Assembly (NCBI GenBank): GCA_946406115.1
Contig: OX291545.1
Span: 6,696,001 to 6,760,000 of the forward strand
Reading direction: 5' to 3'
DNA length: 64,000 nucleotides
Origin: Apoda limacodes
Taxonomy: Eukaryota; Arthropoda; Insecta; Lepidoptera; Limacodidae
The translations under genes and the position numbers were made by a program. Position 1 is the stretch's first letter. Each line of letters starts with the position of its first letter. Below are positions 10,116 to 21,004 of this stretch, one piece after another. A model generated the notes under the pieces. The model was not told the DNA's origin, did no database searches, and saw only the letters and a list, made by a program, of their open reading frames with translations.

Positions 10116-10317
10116 ATGAATGTTAAAGTTGTTGCACTGTATTATTTTTAGAATACCTATTACAATAATCTATTACCGACTAGTAAAACCACTGCTTGAA
10201 GGAAGATGGTGGGATATAAAAATGAACAGGAAATGTTCACGGTTAGACTATTCAGTCGACAGTAATTTTACCATAGACGCACCTGGAGACGACAGCGCAT
10301 TGCCTAAACAGGTGTGA
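10116..10317 (+). other. Unassigned small open frame
   Basis: A 65-codon frame (from 10120) with mixed, non-repetitive residues including I-I-Y-Y-R-L-V-K-P-L-L-E-G and a TGA stop. It matches no family I recognise and has no paralogue in the window. GTGTGA at the end could be a weak splice donor, so it might be part of an exon. It could equally be a chance frame. A dispersed repeat begins about 230 bp downstream. Confidence 0.15.
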
Positions 10318-10539
10318 AGTAGAAATGGTCGCAAAAGTGTGAAAGAGACGAAGGGAATATGCGGTCTCTTATCTCCTTCCAACGTTTAGAGTTTATTTTA
10401 TTTTATTTCACAGAAAAGAGATAGGCATTTGCAGCACAATAGCTTTGCCTCTTTCTAAAATGTGGGTAATTTTGTAAGGCAACTGTGCAATCCGTAGGAC
10501 AGATTACAGAACTCAAAGTCTATGAATTTTACAAAACAC

Positions 10540-10722
10540 TTTCGATAATAACAATAGAATTTTGTTTGTCTGTCTGTATGTTTATACGCGCAACACACAA
10601 AAACTACTGCACGAAATTGGATCCGGATTTTACAGATACGCCGCCTAGAAGCTTTAGAAGTTGCTGAAAGAATCTCACACGCCGATTAACGAATTTATTG
10701 TGGGCTCCGGGCAAAAGCTAGT
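10540..10722 (+). repeat. Dispersed repeat ending GGGCAAAAGCTAGTT
   Basis: Starts with GTTTGTCTGTCTGTATG and ends with GCAAAAGCTAGTT. The same end motif (TCAAAAGCTAGTT) closes the copy at 24880-25133. It is non-coding and probably a non-autonomous element. Confidence 0.5.
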
Positions 10723-11415
10723 TCACTCTATATTTCTTTAATGTTCTAATCGGAAACTTACTATCGCTCATTTTAGGATCTAAGCACAAAGTCGTGGCTA
10801 CACTTGTGCTTAAAATGTGGCCCGAACATAAGTACAATACTCCTCTTGTAACAAGGTTGTGGCAAGTCCTGGATCCTGTCATGAATTTCTGGAAGTTAGT
10901 TTAGGTATTTTCATTACGGTGCAGTGACTTGGTACATAACAAACGCCGCCAAAAGAGTTTCTTTATCTTCTCTTCGTACAAGTGCCCGTTATTAGCAGAA
11001 ATGCTATCTTAAACTCACAGGTATTTTTACAAACAATATGTATTAAAACGTTCTTATATTATAAATAGTTCTTAAAAATAGCTTTATAACATTTTGGAAA
11101 TGTTTCTGATCCAAAAACAAGGAATATCTTTTTGCGGCGCTAGTAAGGTAGTCACTGCCTCTTAACCATGTCCTTGCATTTTGTACACTTCATTATTTTA
11201 CTCATAAAACCGTCCTCATTTCGTATCACCGTTTGAGTGTTTTCTTATGAGCTTGCTTATTTATAGCTCTAAGGCTTTTAGGCTGAAATATTTTTCATAC
11301 TTATAAGGATAAGTAAGGACTTGATGTTACTCTTAGACACAAAGTGCTAGTTCTTTTGTTGTTTCTTTACGCCGCTCTGTATGTGCTTATAGAGTCTGAG
11401 TGTCTGATTTTTACT
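10723..11415. other. No gene seen
   Basis: Mixed AT-rich sequence without a supported coding region or identifiable repeat partner. Confidence 0.4.
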
Positions 11416-11512
11416 ACTAAGGTGGCAAACAAGCTTAAGGTCCACCTGATGGTAAGAGGTCACCGTTGCCTATGGACGCTTGCAACACCAGGGGTATCAC
11501 TCGCGCATAATG
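11416..11512 (-). mobile_element. LINE-A tail fragment
   Basis: ACTAAGGTGGCAAACAAGCT through GGACGCTTGCAACACCAGGG matches the LINE-A 3' end at 8596-8690. Only the last ~95 bp remain. Confidence 0.85.
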
Positions 11513-11679
11513 AAGGTAGGTGTGGAGTTGTGAGTCAACGGTCTTAAGCCAAGATGTATACGAGTATACCTAACGACGTCAATCTGACTACGTTGAAATA
11601 CTAAAATTTGGCTTCGCCCGCGCTAAATGCGTGGGATTCCTAAGGCAACTCCTTTTTTGCCATACTTTTAGTTATCCTT

Positions 11680-12500
11680 TTAGGGTCCCGTACCTCAAAA
11701 GGAAAAAGAAACCCTTTTAGGGTCACTTTGTTGTCCATCTGTCTGTCCCTCCCCTTTTTCTCAGGCATTAGTGAAGTTGAAAATATATATCATATACTAA
11801 GGTCTTTGGTCCCTGAAAGCTGTAAAAATATCAAGCTTATAAGTCAACGCAATAAAATAATACGGCCGAAATACGGCCATTTTTGTCGCATATTTTGGCA
11901 ATTACAAAAAAATCTAAACCTATAGGGTACTTCCCGCTGTCCTAGAATCATGAAATTTAACACGAAGCAGCAAATAGGAAAAAGTCGGAAATTCGTTAAT
12001 TTATAGTTATAAATAACACATTAAAAAAAAGTTTGTCGTTCTGTCTGACAAGGCCCTTTTACTCAAGAACGTGTGGAGGTATCAAATTGAAATTAATATC
12101 GAATACTAAAATCTACGATTCCTTGAGGCTGTAATTAATCAAGCTCTTAAGTCAATGCAATGTAAAATTATGACCAAAATACAGTTATTTTTGTCGCATA
12201 TTGTGACTCAAAAAAATCAAAACCTATTGGGTACTTCCAGTTAACCCAGAATCATGAAATTTGGCAAGAAGCAATGCCAAGTAGCATACATAAAGTATAA
12301 AATCTGAAAACTGGAAATTTGTTGTTGCATTACAATTTTTTTTTTGTGATTATTTATCAACCTATTTCCAGTTGGTAAACTAACCGCGACCTATGTCAAT
12401 GTATAGGGACAACAGTTGTCCAACGGCAAAGTTCAATTTATCCCTCAATACAGTTTACCTTTAACGGAACCCTCGGTGCGCGAGTCCAAGTCGCACTTGA
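11680..12500 (-). repeat. Tandemly doubled dispersed repeat ('GTCGCATATT' family)
   Basis: Two related stretches lie in tandem: CATTTTTGTCGCATATTTTG at about 11878 and TATTTTTGTCGCATATTGTG at about 12186. Each is followed by GGGTACTTCC and AGAATCATGAAATTT. The unit ends near 12490 in GCGCGAGTCCAAGTCGCACT, the reverse of the GTGCGAGTCGGACTCG motif at 30348. A third copy at about 57925-58440 is interrupted by a 190-bp insertion, so these copies serve as the empty site. Confidence 0.65.
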
Positions 12501-13880
12501 CCGGTTCTTTTTTGCTAGGCCAACTAACACTTAAGCAGAATTCCTTATCAGCTATGTCCTTCATTTCCCTCACCTTTTACCCTCTGTGCGCTAATATTCG
12601 ACTTACGCTTGACATTATTTAAAAAGTCTAACCCTAAGGTGCAAGCTATCCCTGGCAAAATTCATCGAGATTGGTTTAGCCGTGAAAATAACATAAACGG
12701 ACGGACTGGGAGATGTTGAGTTTTATTATGTGGATATAGATGTTCTTATGGCATTGAAACGCGAATAGAGCCTAAATATCTCAACGTCTAACAAAGAATT
12801 TTCAAAATATATTATAAAAATCCTTTGTACTTCTGTGAATTATTGTGTTTCAATCAGAAAGCATTTTTTGTAATTTTTTTTTCATTTAATTCGCATCTTA
12901 CTTTTTTTTAAAAAAAAGACAATTAAAATTTTGATTTTTAATATATTTAAAAAATATTGCAACTTTATAATAAAACGTTTAAAATTGACTTTGGTCAGCC
13001 TTGTTGAACTCGCCAACCTTATTAATTTTTCTTAACATCTTTATTCAGTTTATACTGTAGGTTCCGCGTCTACTTTAAAATACGAAACTATTTTAATTTA
13101 AATGTTATGAAATCTACCGCATATGTATAACTATATATTAAGTTTCAGTAATACAATTGAACTAAACAATAAGGCTAATAATCATACTGTGCCATTTTTG
13201 TACGAGACAGAACATGACACAGCAAAATGCGGTGACAATTCCGAACTCCGTTCTATGAACTGTTGTCTCACGAAACAACAAAACCACTGTACAAAATCCA
13301 TATAAGCTTACTCACTACGCACCAAACGACATGATATCAACAAATTTTCTTCCTTCTTAGTAGCATTAGTGGTTGGATAAATTGCTAGAGTATTTGCGTG
13401 CGTAATTACGTGAAAACTACGGACAGTAACTGTTGTGTCGTGGAATCATCGCTCGTGAAAAAACGTAGAAATCGTGTTATACGGTGTCTACAAAAACGCT
13501 CACTTTTACTTTCACATTTATAACATTAGTATTAGTAGGCGTAACTAGCAAGATCTTTGATACAAACTTTTTCACAAACACCCTCTTTTAATCTGAGGAC
13601 TTTTCATATTATTAAACATTTTCCCATTGACATGTACATTATTATAATACTTAGTAAGGACCAGGCAAACAGCCTCCTAAAGTGGACGATCTGACCATGT
13701 AGCGCCTGTATTAAATACTCTGGCGCCCGCTATAAATGGCGCGCGGTTAAAATGGCAAGAAATTCGGGTACAAATGTTGCTATTTTAAATGATGTTGAAT
13801 AGTAATAGGTACGCGACAAGTAAAAAGTAGTTTTGGGAACAAATGAGTTACAAGATTAAAAAATTCACTGACTTCAATTT
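12501..13880. other. No gene seen
   Basis: AT-rich (long A/T runs around 12870-12990). No conserved translation. The 60-codon frame at 13123-13305 is judged to be chance. Confidence 0.4.
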
Positions 13881-13884
13881 TGAT

Positions 13885-14092
13885 TTTAATTGTCATAGCT
13901 ATGCAGATGACGATACTGGAGACGTTTATTACACCGTGCAAATATCCTTAGTTTCGATGTGGAGAAAAAGCGTGGAGAACTTGTGTCTAAAATCGAGACC
14001 ACTATATCTATGCTAAAGTCAAGACTGGGGACGGGAAAACTTGGTCCGATTCAACACTACGCGTCTCCGTGCTACAAGTCTGCGCGTTCATA
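13885..14092 (+). pseudogene. LINE RT fragment around the Y-A-D-D active site
   Basis: Translates as H-S-Y-A-D-D-D-T-G-D-V-Y-Y in one frame. It continues in a second as V-E-K-K-R-G-E-L-V-S-K-I-E-T-T-I and in a third as W-G-R-E-N-L-V-R-F-N. Together these follow the order of a non-LTR reverse transcriptase catalytic core and the segment after it, with two frameshifts. Clade not assigned. Confidence 0.65.
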
Positions 14093-14202
14093 ATTACCAT
14101 CATTAATCATCCTAACAGCTCATATTGATCCACTGCTGGACATAAGCCATCTCTATGGCACGCCATTTCTCGCGGTCCTCTGCCTTTTGAATCCAGCCAG
14201 CA

Positions 14203-14214
14203 CCAGCCACCCTT
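14203..14214. repeat. 12-bp target-site duplication, left copy
   Basis: CCAGCCACCCTT, identical to 16123-16134. The RTE reading resumes exactly across the pair, so this marks the insertion of the I/R1-group LINE. Confidence 0.9.
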
Positions 14215-16122
14215 AGTTAGTTAGTTAGTTACTTGGACTTATATTTTCCACACTTAGCCTAGTGATAGGCCATTGTACGTAGGTAACCGAATGGTGTCAT
14301 TGGTTACTTATATAAGCTCCGTCCAGAAATGTAGAAGGCATCTGATTTTATTCAGCGCCTCTCTTTGCCATTGTGGATTCTTATGGAGCTTTGTTCGTTG
14401 GTCGCTCTAGCTTTTGCAGTGTAGGACTACGCGAGAAGGTGTCCCATCGGCTTCCATGCAACTCCTGCATATGGGACTATCAGTAACGCCGATATTGGAA
14501 AAGTGTTTAGCGGGCAGTGACCTGTTATTATGCCAACTATGTAGCGTAGCTTTTTCCTTAGTTGAATCAGATTGTGTGACAGATTTGCGTCCAAGGATGT
14601 GAGAACATTCTTGGTTTGTCTGCAATCTGTTTGTTCTGCCCACTGTTTGTTGTGTAGTTGTAAGGTTCTGTCTAGTACTACGTTTTAGGTTGGATGAATG
14701 GTATCGGTACAATTGGTTCGGGTCCCATTATTTTAGTACCCGATCCTTTTTCTGCTAACTGATCCACCGCATAATTACCGAAATATCCGCTGTGACTGTG
14801 ATTTTTTGCAGTTCACAGTGATACTCCAGTATGAGTCTACTGTTGATGCAGTTGTTATTAAGAGCTTATAGCACAGCGGCACTGTTAGAAATGATGCGTA
14901 CCGATGCATCACTTATGTCTCTAGACAGGACCGCTGTTGAAGCTCGAGTGATCGTAATACATTCTACCTGGAAGATGGTGTTGAGTGCACCTAAGTTCGT
15001 TGATATGTTAATGTTCAGCTCATGGGAGAATACTCCTGCGCCCGCCCCAGACTCAGTTTTAGAGCCATCAGTGTAGATTCTAACTTCATGTATGCCAGAC
15101 CTATCCTTTTCTTTTTCAAGAAGCTCGATACGGTGTCTTTTGTCAAAGACAAATGTTTTCGGGATGATGTCACATGTCGCTTCTGTCACTGGAAACTCGT
15201 TGCCTACTGCCTTCTTGGGACGGACATGAGTGATTCTATTGACTCGTTTCCAGAGCCCTACTTTCTCAAGTCGTATGGCTGCAGCAGCAGCTTCTTGTTG
15301 TATAACAAGTTAAAGGAGTCTGAGATTAAGCATGACCTCTTGTGCTGTCGTGGGGTTCGTTTTCATACCGCCCGTGGCCACCAAGCAGGCAAGTCGTTGC
15401 AGGCTTTGTAGTTTGTTTTTTACTGCGCATAGCTGTGTTCGGGGCCACCAAACTACTGCACCATATGTTAGCATAGCTCGTATTATGGCTGTGTAAAACC
15501 ATAGGATTATGGATAACTTTAGCCCCATTTCTTGCCTATTATTCTTCTGCATTGAAAGAAAGTTGTACATGTTTTGGTTATTTTTGTGTTTAGATGCTTT
15601 CTCAATTTTATCTTGTGGTCTAAAATTACTTCAAGATATTTGACTTCGCTCGAAAGCGTCAACTCAATGTCAAATAATTTTGGCATGGTACTCATTTGAA
15701 TTTTCCTTTTGTTTGTAAAAAGGATTAGTTCTGTTTTGTTGGAGTTTACCGTCAGTTCATTACACCATTCTTCCATAATTCTGAGTGCAAATTGCATGCA
15801 AGTGGAGATAATGTTTTCTGAGTTGCTTTTAATCAGGATGGTGATGTCGTCTGTGTAACCAACTGTATTCTTATTCGTTTATTTGAACCATTTTGGTACA
15901 AGCAGTGGGTACACTTATGGATGTCAATATACAATATATACATTAGAATATAATTAACAATAAATTTAGCTGCTCGTTGAGACGTTTCAACAGCTCGTCC
16001 TCCACAATGTTCCACAGCAGTGGAGAGGCTACTCCTCCCTGTGGGCAGCCTTTTGCTACAATTCCTTTTGAAGTGGAGTGAACTGTGAATTGTACCTCTC
16101 TTAGTTTCAGAAGTTGATCACT
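14215..16122 (-). mobile_element. I/R1-group LINE with RNase H, inserted in the RTE element
   Basis: 5'-truncated copy on the minus strand. In order: reverse transcriptase with K-G-C-P-Q-G-G-V-A-S-P-L-L-W (about 16060-16020) and G-Y-T-D-D-I-T-I-L (about 15860-15835); the connection region (15797-15310: W-C-N-E-L-T-V-N-S-N-K-T-E, then L-T-Y-G-A-V-V-W); RNase H beginning I-Y-T-D-G-S-K (15189-14866); and a C-terminal zinc-type segment with S-P-I-C-R-S-C (14712-14407). The 3' end is a short (TAAC)n tail at 14215-14232. The coding frame is broken in several places. An RNase H domain after RT plus a simple-repeat tail points to the I/LOA side of the group. Confidence 0.88.
15868..15972 (-). mobile_element. 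Small (~104-bp) insert within the I/R1-group RT
   Basis: It separates E-L-L-K-R-L-N-E-Q from N-T-V-G-Y-T-D-D, which are normally a few residues apart. It is AT-rich and, on the minus strand, ends in AAATGGTTCAAATAAACG. It is a third nesting level. The family is unknown, though a SINE tail is plausible. Confidence 0.6.
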
Positions 16123-16134
16123 CCAGCCACCCTT
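16123..16134. repeat. 12-bp target-site duplication, right copy
   Basis: CCAGCCACCCTT, matching 14203-14214. Confidence 0.9.
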
Positions 16135-16707
16135 TTAAGGTCGTCGGTTCACTGGGCTGGAGGGCTTCCCACGCTTTACCCTCTCGTACGCGGTCTCCGC
16201 TCAAGGACACGTCTGCTCCATCGGCTATCTGACTTGGCCAGCCTACTACCACAATAGTTTGCTAACTCTGCGAGTTATGGCGGTGACTTTAGTCCTCTTC
16301 CGGATGTCCTCATTTCGGACTCTATCCGTCAGAGATACTGCAAGCTCGCTCTATTGCGCGCTGTTGCGACTTCGAACTTATGGACCAGACCTGCTGTAAG
16401 TGTCTATGTATTGGCGATGTCAGTCATGACAGGTAGAACGCACTGGTCAAAGATTTTTGTTTCATACTCTGCGGTTTTGGCGACGTGAAGACATGACGAA
16501 GCTCACCAAATGCTGCCCCCCTAGCTGGATCCCCCTCACGGCATCCATCTCAAAATTGTTCCGGTTCAGTTGGATTTTTTGTCCAAGGTACACATAATCC
16601 TGGACTACTTTGAGTAAGGTGCCGGCGACGTATACTGTCATTGGCACGACGTGTTGGTTGAACTTGACTTTTGACTTATCCAAATTCATGCCAAGGCTTA
16701 CTCGTCG

Positions 16708-17232
16708 TTGCCTACAAATATTTTTATAACTTTTTGCCCTAAATTAAAAATTAAAGAGGTTATAGGCAAAAAAGTGAGAATTTTTTTATGAAATATTTTT
16801 TTTTTGCTCTACGAGTATAACTTTTTTTTATACATTTTACAAAAAAATTACCTGAGACGAATCTTGTAGATCATCTTTTGCGAAAAAAAATTCTCTGTAA
16901 TTTTTTTTTATTTCATTCATTTAAAACGCTGTTACAGCGCTTCAAAGTTGACCGGGTTCGTCAATGCAGAATCCGGTCAAAACGAAATGTGTAACTTATT
17001 TTTGATTTTTTTTATTGTAAATATATTATTCAAAAATTTTTGTTAAATTCGTACAACTTTACTTATTAGTTGTACGAATTTAACAAAAAAATTTTGAGAA
17101 TATTTTGTAAAATGTATAAAAAAAAATACAGAGCAAAAAAGAAAATTTTCATAAAAAATTTCTCACTTTTTTGCTTATAACTTCTTAAATTTTTAATTAA
17201 GGGCAAAAAGTTATAAACATATTTGTAGGCAA
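16708..17232. mobile_element. Fold-back element with long inverted arms and an inner palindrome
   Basis: The left end TTGCCTACAAATATTTTTAT is matched in reverse by ATAAACATATTTGTAGGCAA at the right end. The arms pair for well over 70 bp (TAACTTTTTGCCCT / AGGGCAAAAAGTTA; AAAAAAGTGAGAA / TTCTCACTTTTTT). At the centre, TGTTAAATTCGTACAACT (17041-17058) pairs perfectly with 17069-17086. It has no coding content and is embedded in the RTE element. Confidence 0.8.
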
Positions 17233-17455
17233 AACAATTTGCTACAAATTATGTCTTACGATTTTTTTGTAAGACGCATAGTTTCCGAGATTTCGCGAAA
17301 AAAGTGTTTTCACCCCTTTTTCCAAGATGGCAGCCGGATGACAAGGGTGGCGACCCTCAAACTTGAGGTTAAGCTTCTATTGACCCCCCACACTTGTCCC
17401 AAAAATAAGATTGCGTCCTCTAACAAATGCAAAGCTCATGTGACATTTCAATAGA
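17233..17455. other. Unidentified stretch between fold-back and RTE
   Basis: Neither RTE coding sequence nor part of the visible inverted arms. It contains CCAAGATGGCAGCCGG and may belong to the same composite insertion as the fold-back element. Confidence 0.35.
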
Positions 17456-17847
17456 CTATCCACGCAGCGGGATGGCACTTGTTTTATGGTCCAGGAACAG
17501 GACGGTCGTCGTAGCCGCGTTGTTGTAAAAACATCGCAGCACCTCAATATTTCGCTAGTCTATACAACATCGTTGCAGTGAATCTACCACGGCCCAGATT
17601 TCGATGGAATCAAAGGCTTTCTCGTTGTCTACAAATGCCATACACAGCGGCTGAATATACTCTTGAGTTTTTTTTATAATCTGCCGTACAGTATGGATGT
17701 GATCTACGGTTCTAAAGCATTTCCGAAACCCAGCTTGTTCTGGCAGCTGAAACTTGTGAAGTCTTCCAGCGAGACCATTCGCGTTTCCCAATTTCAGAAC
17801 CATCTTCAAAAGCATTGGGATTCGGGTTCCAAGATCATTTGCAATAC

Positions 17848-17990
17848 AAGGTAAAGTTGGCGTCCAAAAAACTTGGAGTACTCAACAGACTGAAGCAGTG
17901 TTTCAATCGTTGCAACCGTCTTTGCGGGGCAAGTCACAAGTCCGGTCCCAGATAAAGTACTGCTGCCATCTCTAGGTGGGTGCACCTAGA
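17848..17990 (+). pseudogene. LINE-A fragment
   Basis: GTAAAGTTGGCGTCCAAAAA and ACTTGGAGTACTCAACAGA match the sense strand of LINE-A near 9215-9165. Further on, AAATACTGC-like and GGGTGCACCT blocks follow. Shifted frames keep Y-C-C-H-L and V-G-A-P. Degenerate. Confidence 0.75.
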
Positions 17991-18007
17991 TATTTATGAC
18001 GTTTGCA

Positions 18008-18176
18008 TTTTATTTATTTATTTATTGGTACAATTGTAAATTTACCGGTAACCCAAAGTGTTTACAATCAAGTTAAAATTAGTTATTTACTTACAGACTG
18101 ACTTTATTAAATTTATAAATAACTGTACATAAAACCTTTACACCTACACTAGAACACCCGCTTAAGAAATTAATAC
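18008..18176. repeat. Dispersed repeat starting (TTTA)n TTGGTACAATTG
   Basis: A TTTATTTATTTATTGG start followed by non-coding AT-rich sequence. The start resembles the insert at 15868-15972 read in the plus direction (TTTATTTGAACC…GGTACAAGC), so it may be a related SINE-like family. Confidence 0.35.
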
Positions 18177-18249
18177 CTACTTATTAATAATGTAAACGAA
18201 ATAAATATATAATAAATATATAAAAAAATGAAAGTAATTCATAAAACAA

Positions 18250-18600
18250 CAATTAAAATGGAATACAGAGCCCACGATAGTGTGATCTACCGTTGTGGAC
18301 TGCAGTACGCAAGGTGGATACGCGTTGCAGATATAATTTCTCCTATTGTATCTGCAAATAAATCTACGTTGTTTGAGGATATTATTGAGTTGAGGAGCGT
18401 GAGAGTGCGTCTTGTTGGTGCATTCTGTGCAGTTCGAGTGTGTACCAGCCACAGCAAGCAACGGCCTGTGCCACCGAAGACCAGACCCGCTGTCCGCGCC
18501 CTGCATCGCTCCACTGGGAACGTTAAGGTGCACATCCTGTAGTGCAGACGGATTGTCCACTAGTAAGAGGTGGAAGTTTTGATACAAGCTTTTATCCATA
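18250..18600 (-). pseudogene. LINE C-terminal fragment
   Basis: The minus strand reads R-R-T-L-T-L-L-N-S-I then D-L-F-A-D-T, with L-N-V-P-S upstream in another frame. This is the pattern of the last ~100 residues of a non-LTR retrotransposon polyprotein. It may be the downstream end of the LINE at 19200-19900 (same strand), separated by ~600 bp of other sequence. Confidence 0.55.
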
Positions 18601-19199
18601 TTTCCGCCCTTTGCTATCTAATTATAACAAAGCATCGCATATTTATAATGCATAATGTCTGGTTATCTATCCGTCTACAGTGTATATTTCAAGTCTACTT
18701 TCACTATTGTGGAGGGGCTTTTTAAAAACTGTTTAAGTTTGGTATAGCTTTTGTAGCATCAAACAATAATCACGATAAGATAGAGGGTGTTCAATAATCA
18801 TCAGTATACTAAGAATATGTATGTCTCCATATGCGTGGTAGACCACCATATACACAATGTATTGTATAACACATCGCTGGGATAGTTACACACACTGTTA
18901 TAAAGTTACGTATCCTGTACGTGCATTCGCCTATTTTCTGTACAACAAAACATAGCTGTGACAAATTTGCCATTTACCTACGCTGCTACCTACGCTAATA
19001 GACTGATACAAAGTGGGTGTAACTGAAAAATGTTGAAAAGATAAAGACGACATTACTTTGAACTCTAGATTAACATTTTAAGAATTTAAGAATAAAATAG
19101 CTACTTAGTTATTTCCTCATAAGTTATTTTAATTTTTTTTTATTGTATTCACGTAATTATGACCTCATGATTTTAGTATTTAGTCGTTTTTGAAGTTGA
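18601..19199. other. No gene seen
   Basis: AT-rich, no identified feature. It may be an insertion separating two parts of one LINE. Confidence 0.35.
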
Positions 19200-19905
19200 T
19201 CTCATTCAATTTTTCTTGCCACAAAGTACGTATGTACACAACCGCCGAACTACTGACTACGTTCGTTTTCAGCGCTTAAGAGGGTTAAGATTTACCATTA
19301 AAGAGAACAGGCTAAACTCACTCTCTAATATGTACATAAAGTCCAAAAAAGTGCAGTTATTAAAGTCAATTAGTAAGTTAATTAGGTCTTTCTGCGCAGT
19401 TCTAAGGTGTCGAGACCAACCATATCCGAAGAGAGATGGATAAAGCAGTAGATAATAGCCAAATTTTTTTTTTGTACATAAAACGACAAAATTTCTTGTG
19501 TATTTTTTCTATTATCACTGAATACTTGGTTTCATATGGGTCCCTAATAAGCGCGTTATATTCCAGCCGGCTACAAACGTAGCCATTATATAGCTTGATA
19601 GCCGGTCTACAATCATTAAACATGTATGTTTGACGCATACTGAAACAAAGTGTCCTACTAGCCTTCCCCGCTACGGTCATGATGTGGTCTCTGAAGTCTA
19701 GTCAACTGTCCAGTGTCAATCCTATGTCGCGTGTCTCATTAACCCTTACCATACTAGTACCTAACAGTCGATTATCCTACAAAAGTGGAGACCTAGATCT
19801 AGTGAACGTCATCAATTAACACTTTTCTATGTTAAAGTGAAGACGGTTTGTGTCACTCCAGACTTCTACATTGTGGATGTCACGCTGCAGAGCTTCGCAG
19901 TCGGC
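19200..19905 (-). pseudogene. LINE RT C-terminal region
   Basis: Minus-strand reading, in order: E-A-L-Q-R-D-I-H-N-V then L-H-F-N-I-E-K-C (about 19900-19820); M-T-F-T-R-S-R-S-P-L (about 19810-19780); V-R-V-N-E-T-R-D-I-G-L-T-L-D-S (about 19745-19700); K-A-S-R-T-L-C-F then L-Y-N-G-Y-V-C-S-R-L-E-Y-N (19680-19550); and G-L-D-T-L-E-L-R-R-K-T (about 19425-19390). This is the RT palm end and thumb of a non-LTR element. Several stops and frameshifts. Confidence 0.75.
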
Positions 19906-19922
19906 CACAGACCAGATAGATA

Positions 19923-20032
19923 CCAGCTTGGCCCGTTCCTCCTTGTGTGTGTTCTACCGCTTGTATAATGGGATGTGTTCTGAGGAATTGTTCGAAAACA
20001 TGCCCACGGCTACTTTCTACCATCGCACCCAT
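19923..20032 (+). pseudogene. LINE-A fragment
   Basis: Reads L-C-V-F-Y-R-L-Y-N-G-M-C-S-E-E-L-F-E, then P-T-A-T-F-Y-H-R-T, identical in order to LINE-A at 8638-9144. About 110 bp remain, abutting the opposite-strand LINE to its left. Confidence 0.85.
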
Positions 20033-20367
20033 TTTTTATTTTGGCAAAAATATTTCTCAGGCCCTACGTCATAAAATTTTAAATTCATGAATCCAGCTAC
20101 AAACTATTTAATATCAGTTAATTATCTAATTTGTAAATAGTACAATTTTCTTAACCTAAATACAAACAAATAAAAGTACTTAAGATTCAATCTGTTTGGT
20201 GAGCAGAAAATTAAAAGCCTTTTATAGCTTCATTAAACGGGGTTTACAACGAAATTAAATATTTGTATTTCAGTTTGGTTTGTTGCAGATTTGTTTTTTA
20301 TAGGCTTTACTTAAGTGGTTTTATCAAAATCCCAGAACCTATCAAATAAGACAATCCAAATTACGTA
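20033..20367. other. No gene seen
   Basis: AT-rich, unassigned. Confidence 0.35.
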
Positions 20368-20833
20368 AGAGGGCGCCCAACCCGCATATACATTTGTTTT
20401 ATGGGCGTTAAGCTGAAATCGACAATATTAATCGCAAATAGAGTTCATTTTTCTGTGGCTAAAATATATTATAGATAGGCAAAGAGCTTAGCGTAAAAAG
20501 TGGAAAATAATTAATTACAATTATATCACATAAGATATAAAAAATCTTTTAAAGTAATTTTCTAGCTCTATAGTTACTTAAATTTTGTGACATAAATTAT
20601 GATCTCGCTACAAGTTTTTAAGGAGTTGTGAATTAAAAATAGAAAAACAGGAGGTTCGGCCGTTATTTTTAAAAGAGATGTTTTAACAGATATTTTAAAG
20701 CAAATAAAGTAATTTACTAGTTAAAAAATGTAGAAAGCCATGTTACTTTTCTAGTCTGAAACTTGTGCAAGGACAGTGGAATCGATTTTAAAAACGAGCA
20801 GAAAACTGCACATTTGAGTAGGGCGCAGCCTTA
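20368..20833 (+). repeat. Dispersed repeat pair, copy 1 (partner 48047-48484)
   Basis: Starts AGAGGGCGCCCAACCCGCA and ends AGGGCGCAGCCTTAA. The partner starts AGAGGGCCCCCAACGCGCA and ends AGGGTGCAGCCTTAA. ATATATTATAGATAGGC, TTAGCGTAAAAAGTGGAAAA and AACGAGCAGAAAACTGCACA are shared. Non-coding, about 466 bp here and 438 bp in the partner; same orientation. Confidence 0.85.
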
Positions 20834-21004
20834 ATACAACAGATTTACTAAAATTGTTATATTTTGAGATATCTCCAAACATTATTTTACTTAGGTAGGT
20901 AGTATACGTAGAAGTTGAAGCTCATTTAAGGATAAACTAGTCAAATCAATTAATACGAAGCACCTTATAAGGAAAGCCCGATTGAGAGGTCAATAAAGTA
21001 ATTC
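20834..21004. other. Short spacer
   Basis: Nothing recognised. Confidence 0.3.

Larger units (their letters stand above)
14100..17847 (-). mobile_element. RTE-clade LINE, interrupted by nested insertions
   Basis: Minus-strand pieces follow RTE order. 17847-17456: RT with E-Q-A-G-F-R-K, D-H-I-H-T-V-R-Q and A-F-V-D-N-E-K-A-F-D-S-I. 16689-16135: M-N-L-D-K-S-K-V, V-Q-D-Y-V-Y-L-G-Q, then R-V-R-N-E-D-I-R-K-R-T-K-V. 14214-14113: the C-terminus W-I-Q-K-A-E-D-R-E-K-W-R-A, Y-V-Q-Q-W. Between the last two lies another LINE flanked by CCAGCCACCCTT on both sides. Between the first two lie a fold-back element and about 220 bp of unknown sequence that replace part of the RT, including the catalytic Y-A-D-D. 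It carries several stops and is dead. Confidence 0.88.

Noticed and set aside
18177..18599. 140-codon minus-strand frame as a host gene
   Set aside because: A second minus-strand frame in the same place carries a LINE C-terminal pattern (R-R-T-L-T-L-L-N-S-I … D-L-F-A-D-T), which explains the segment better.
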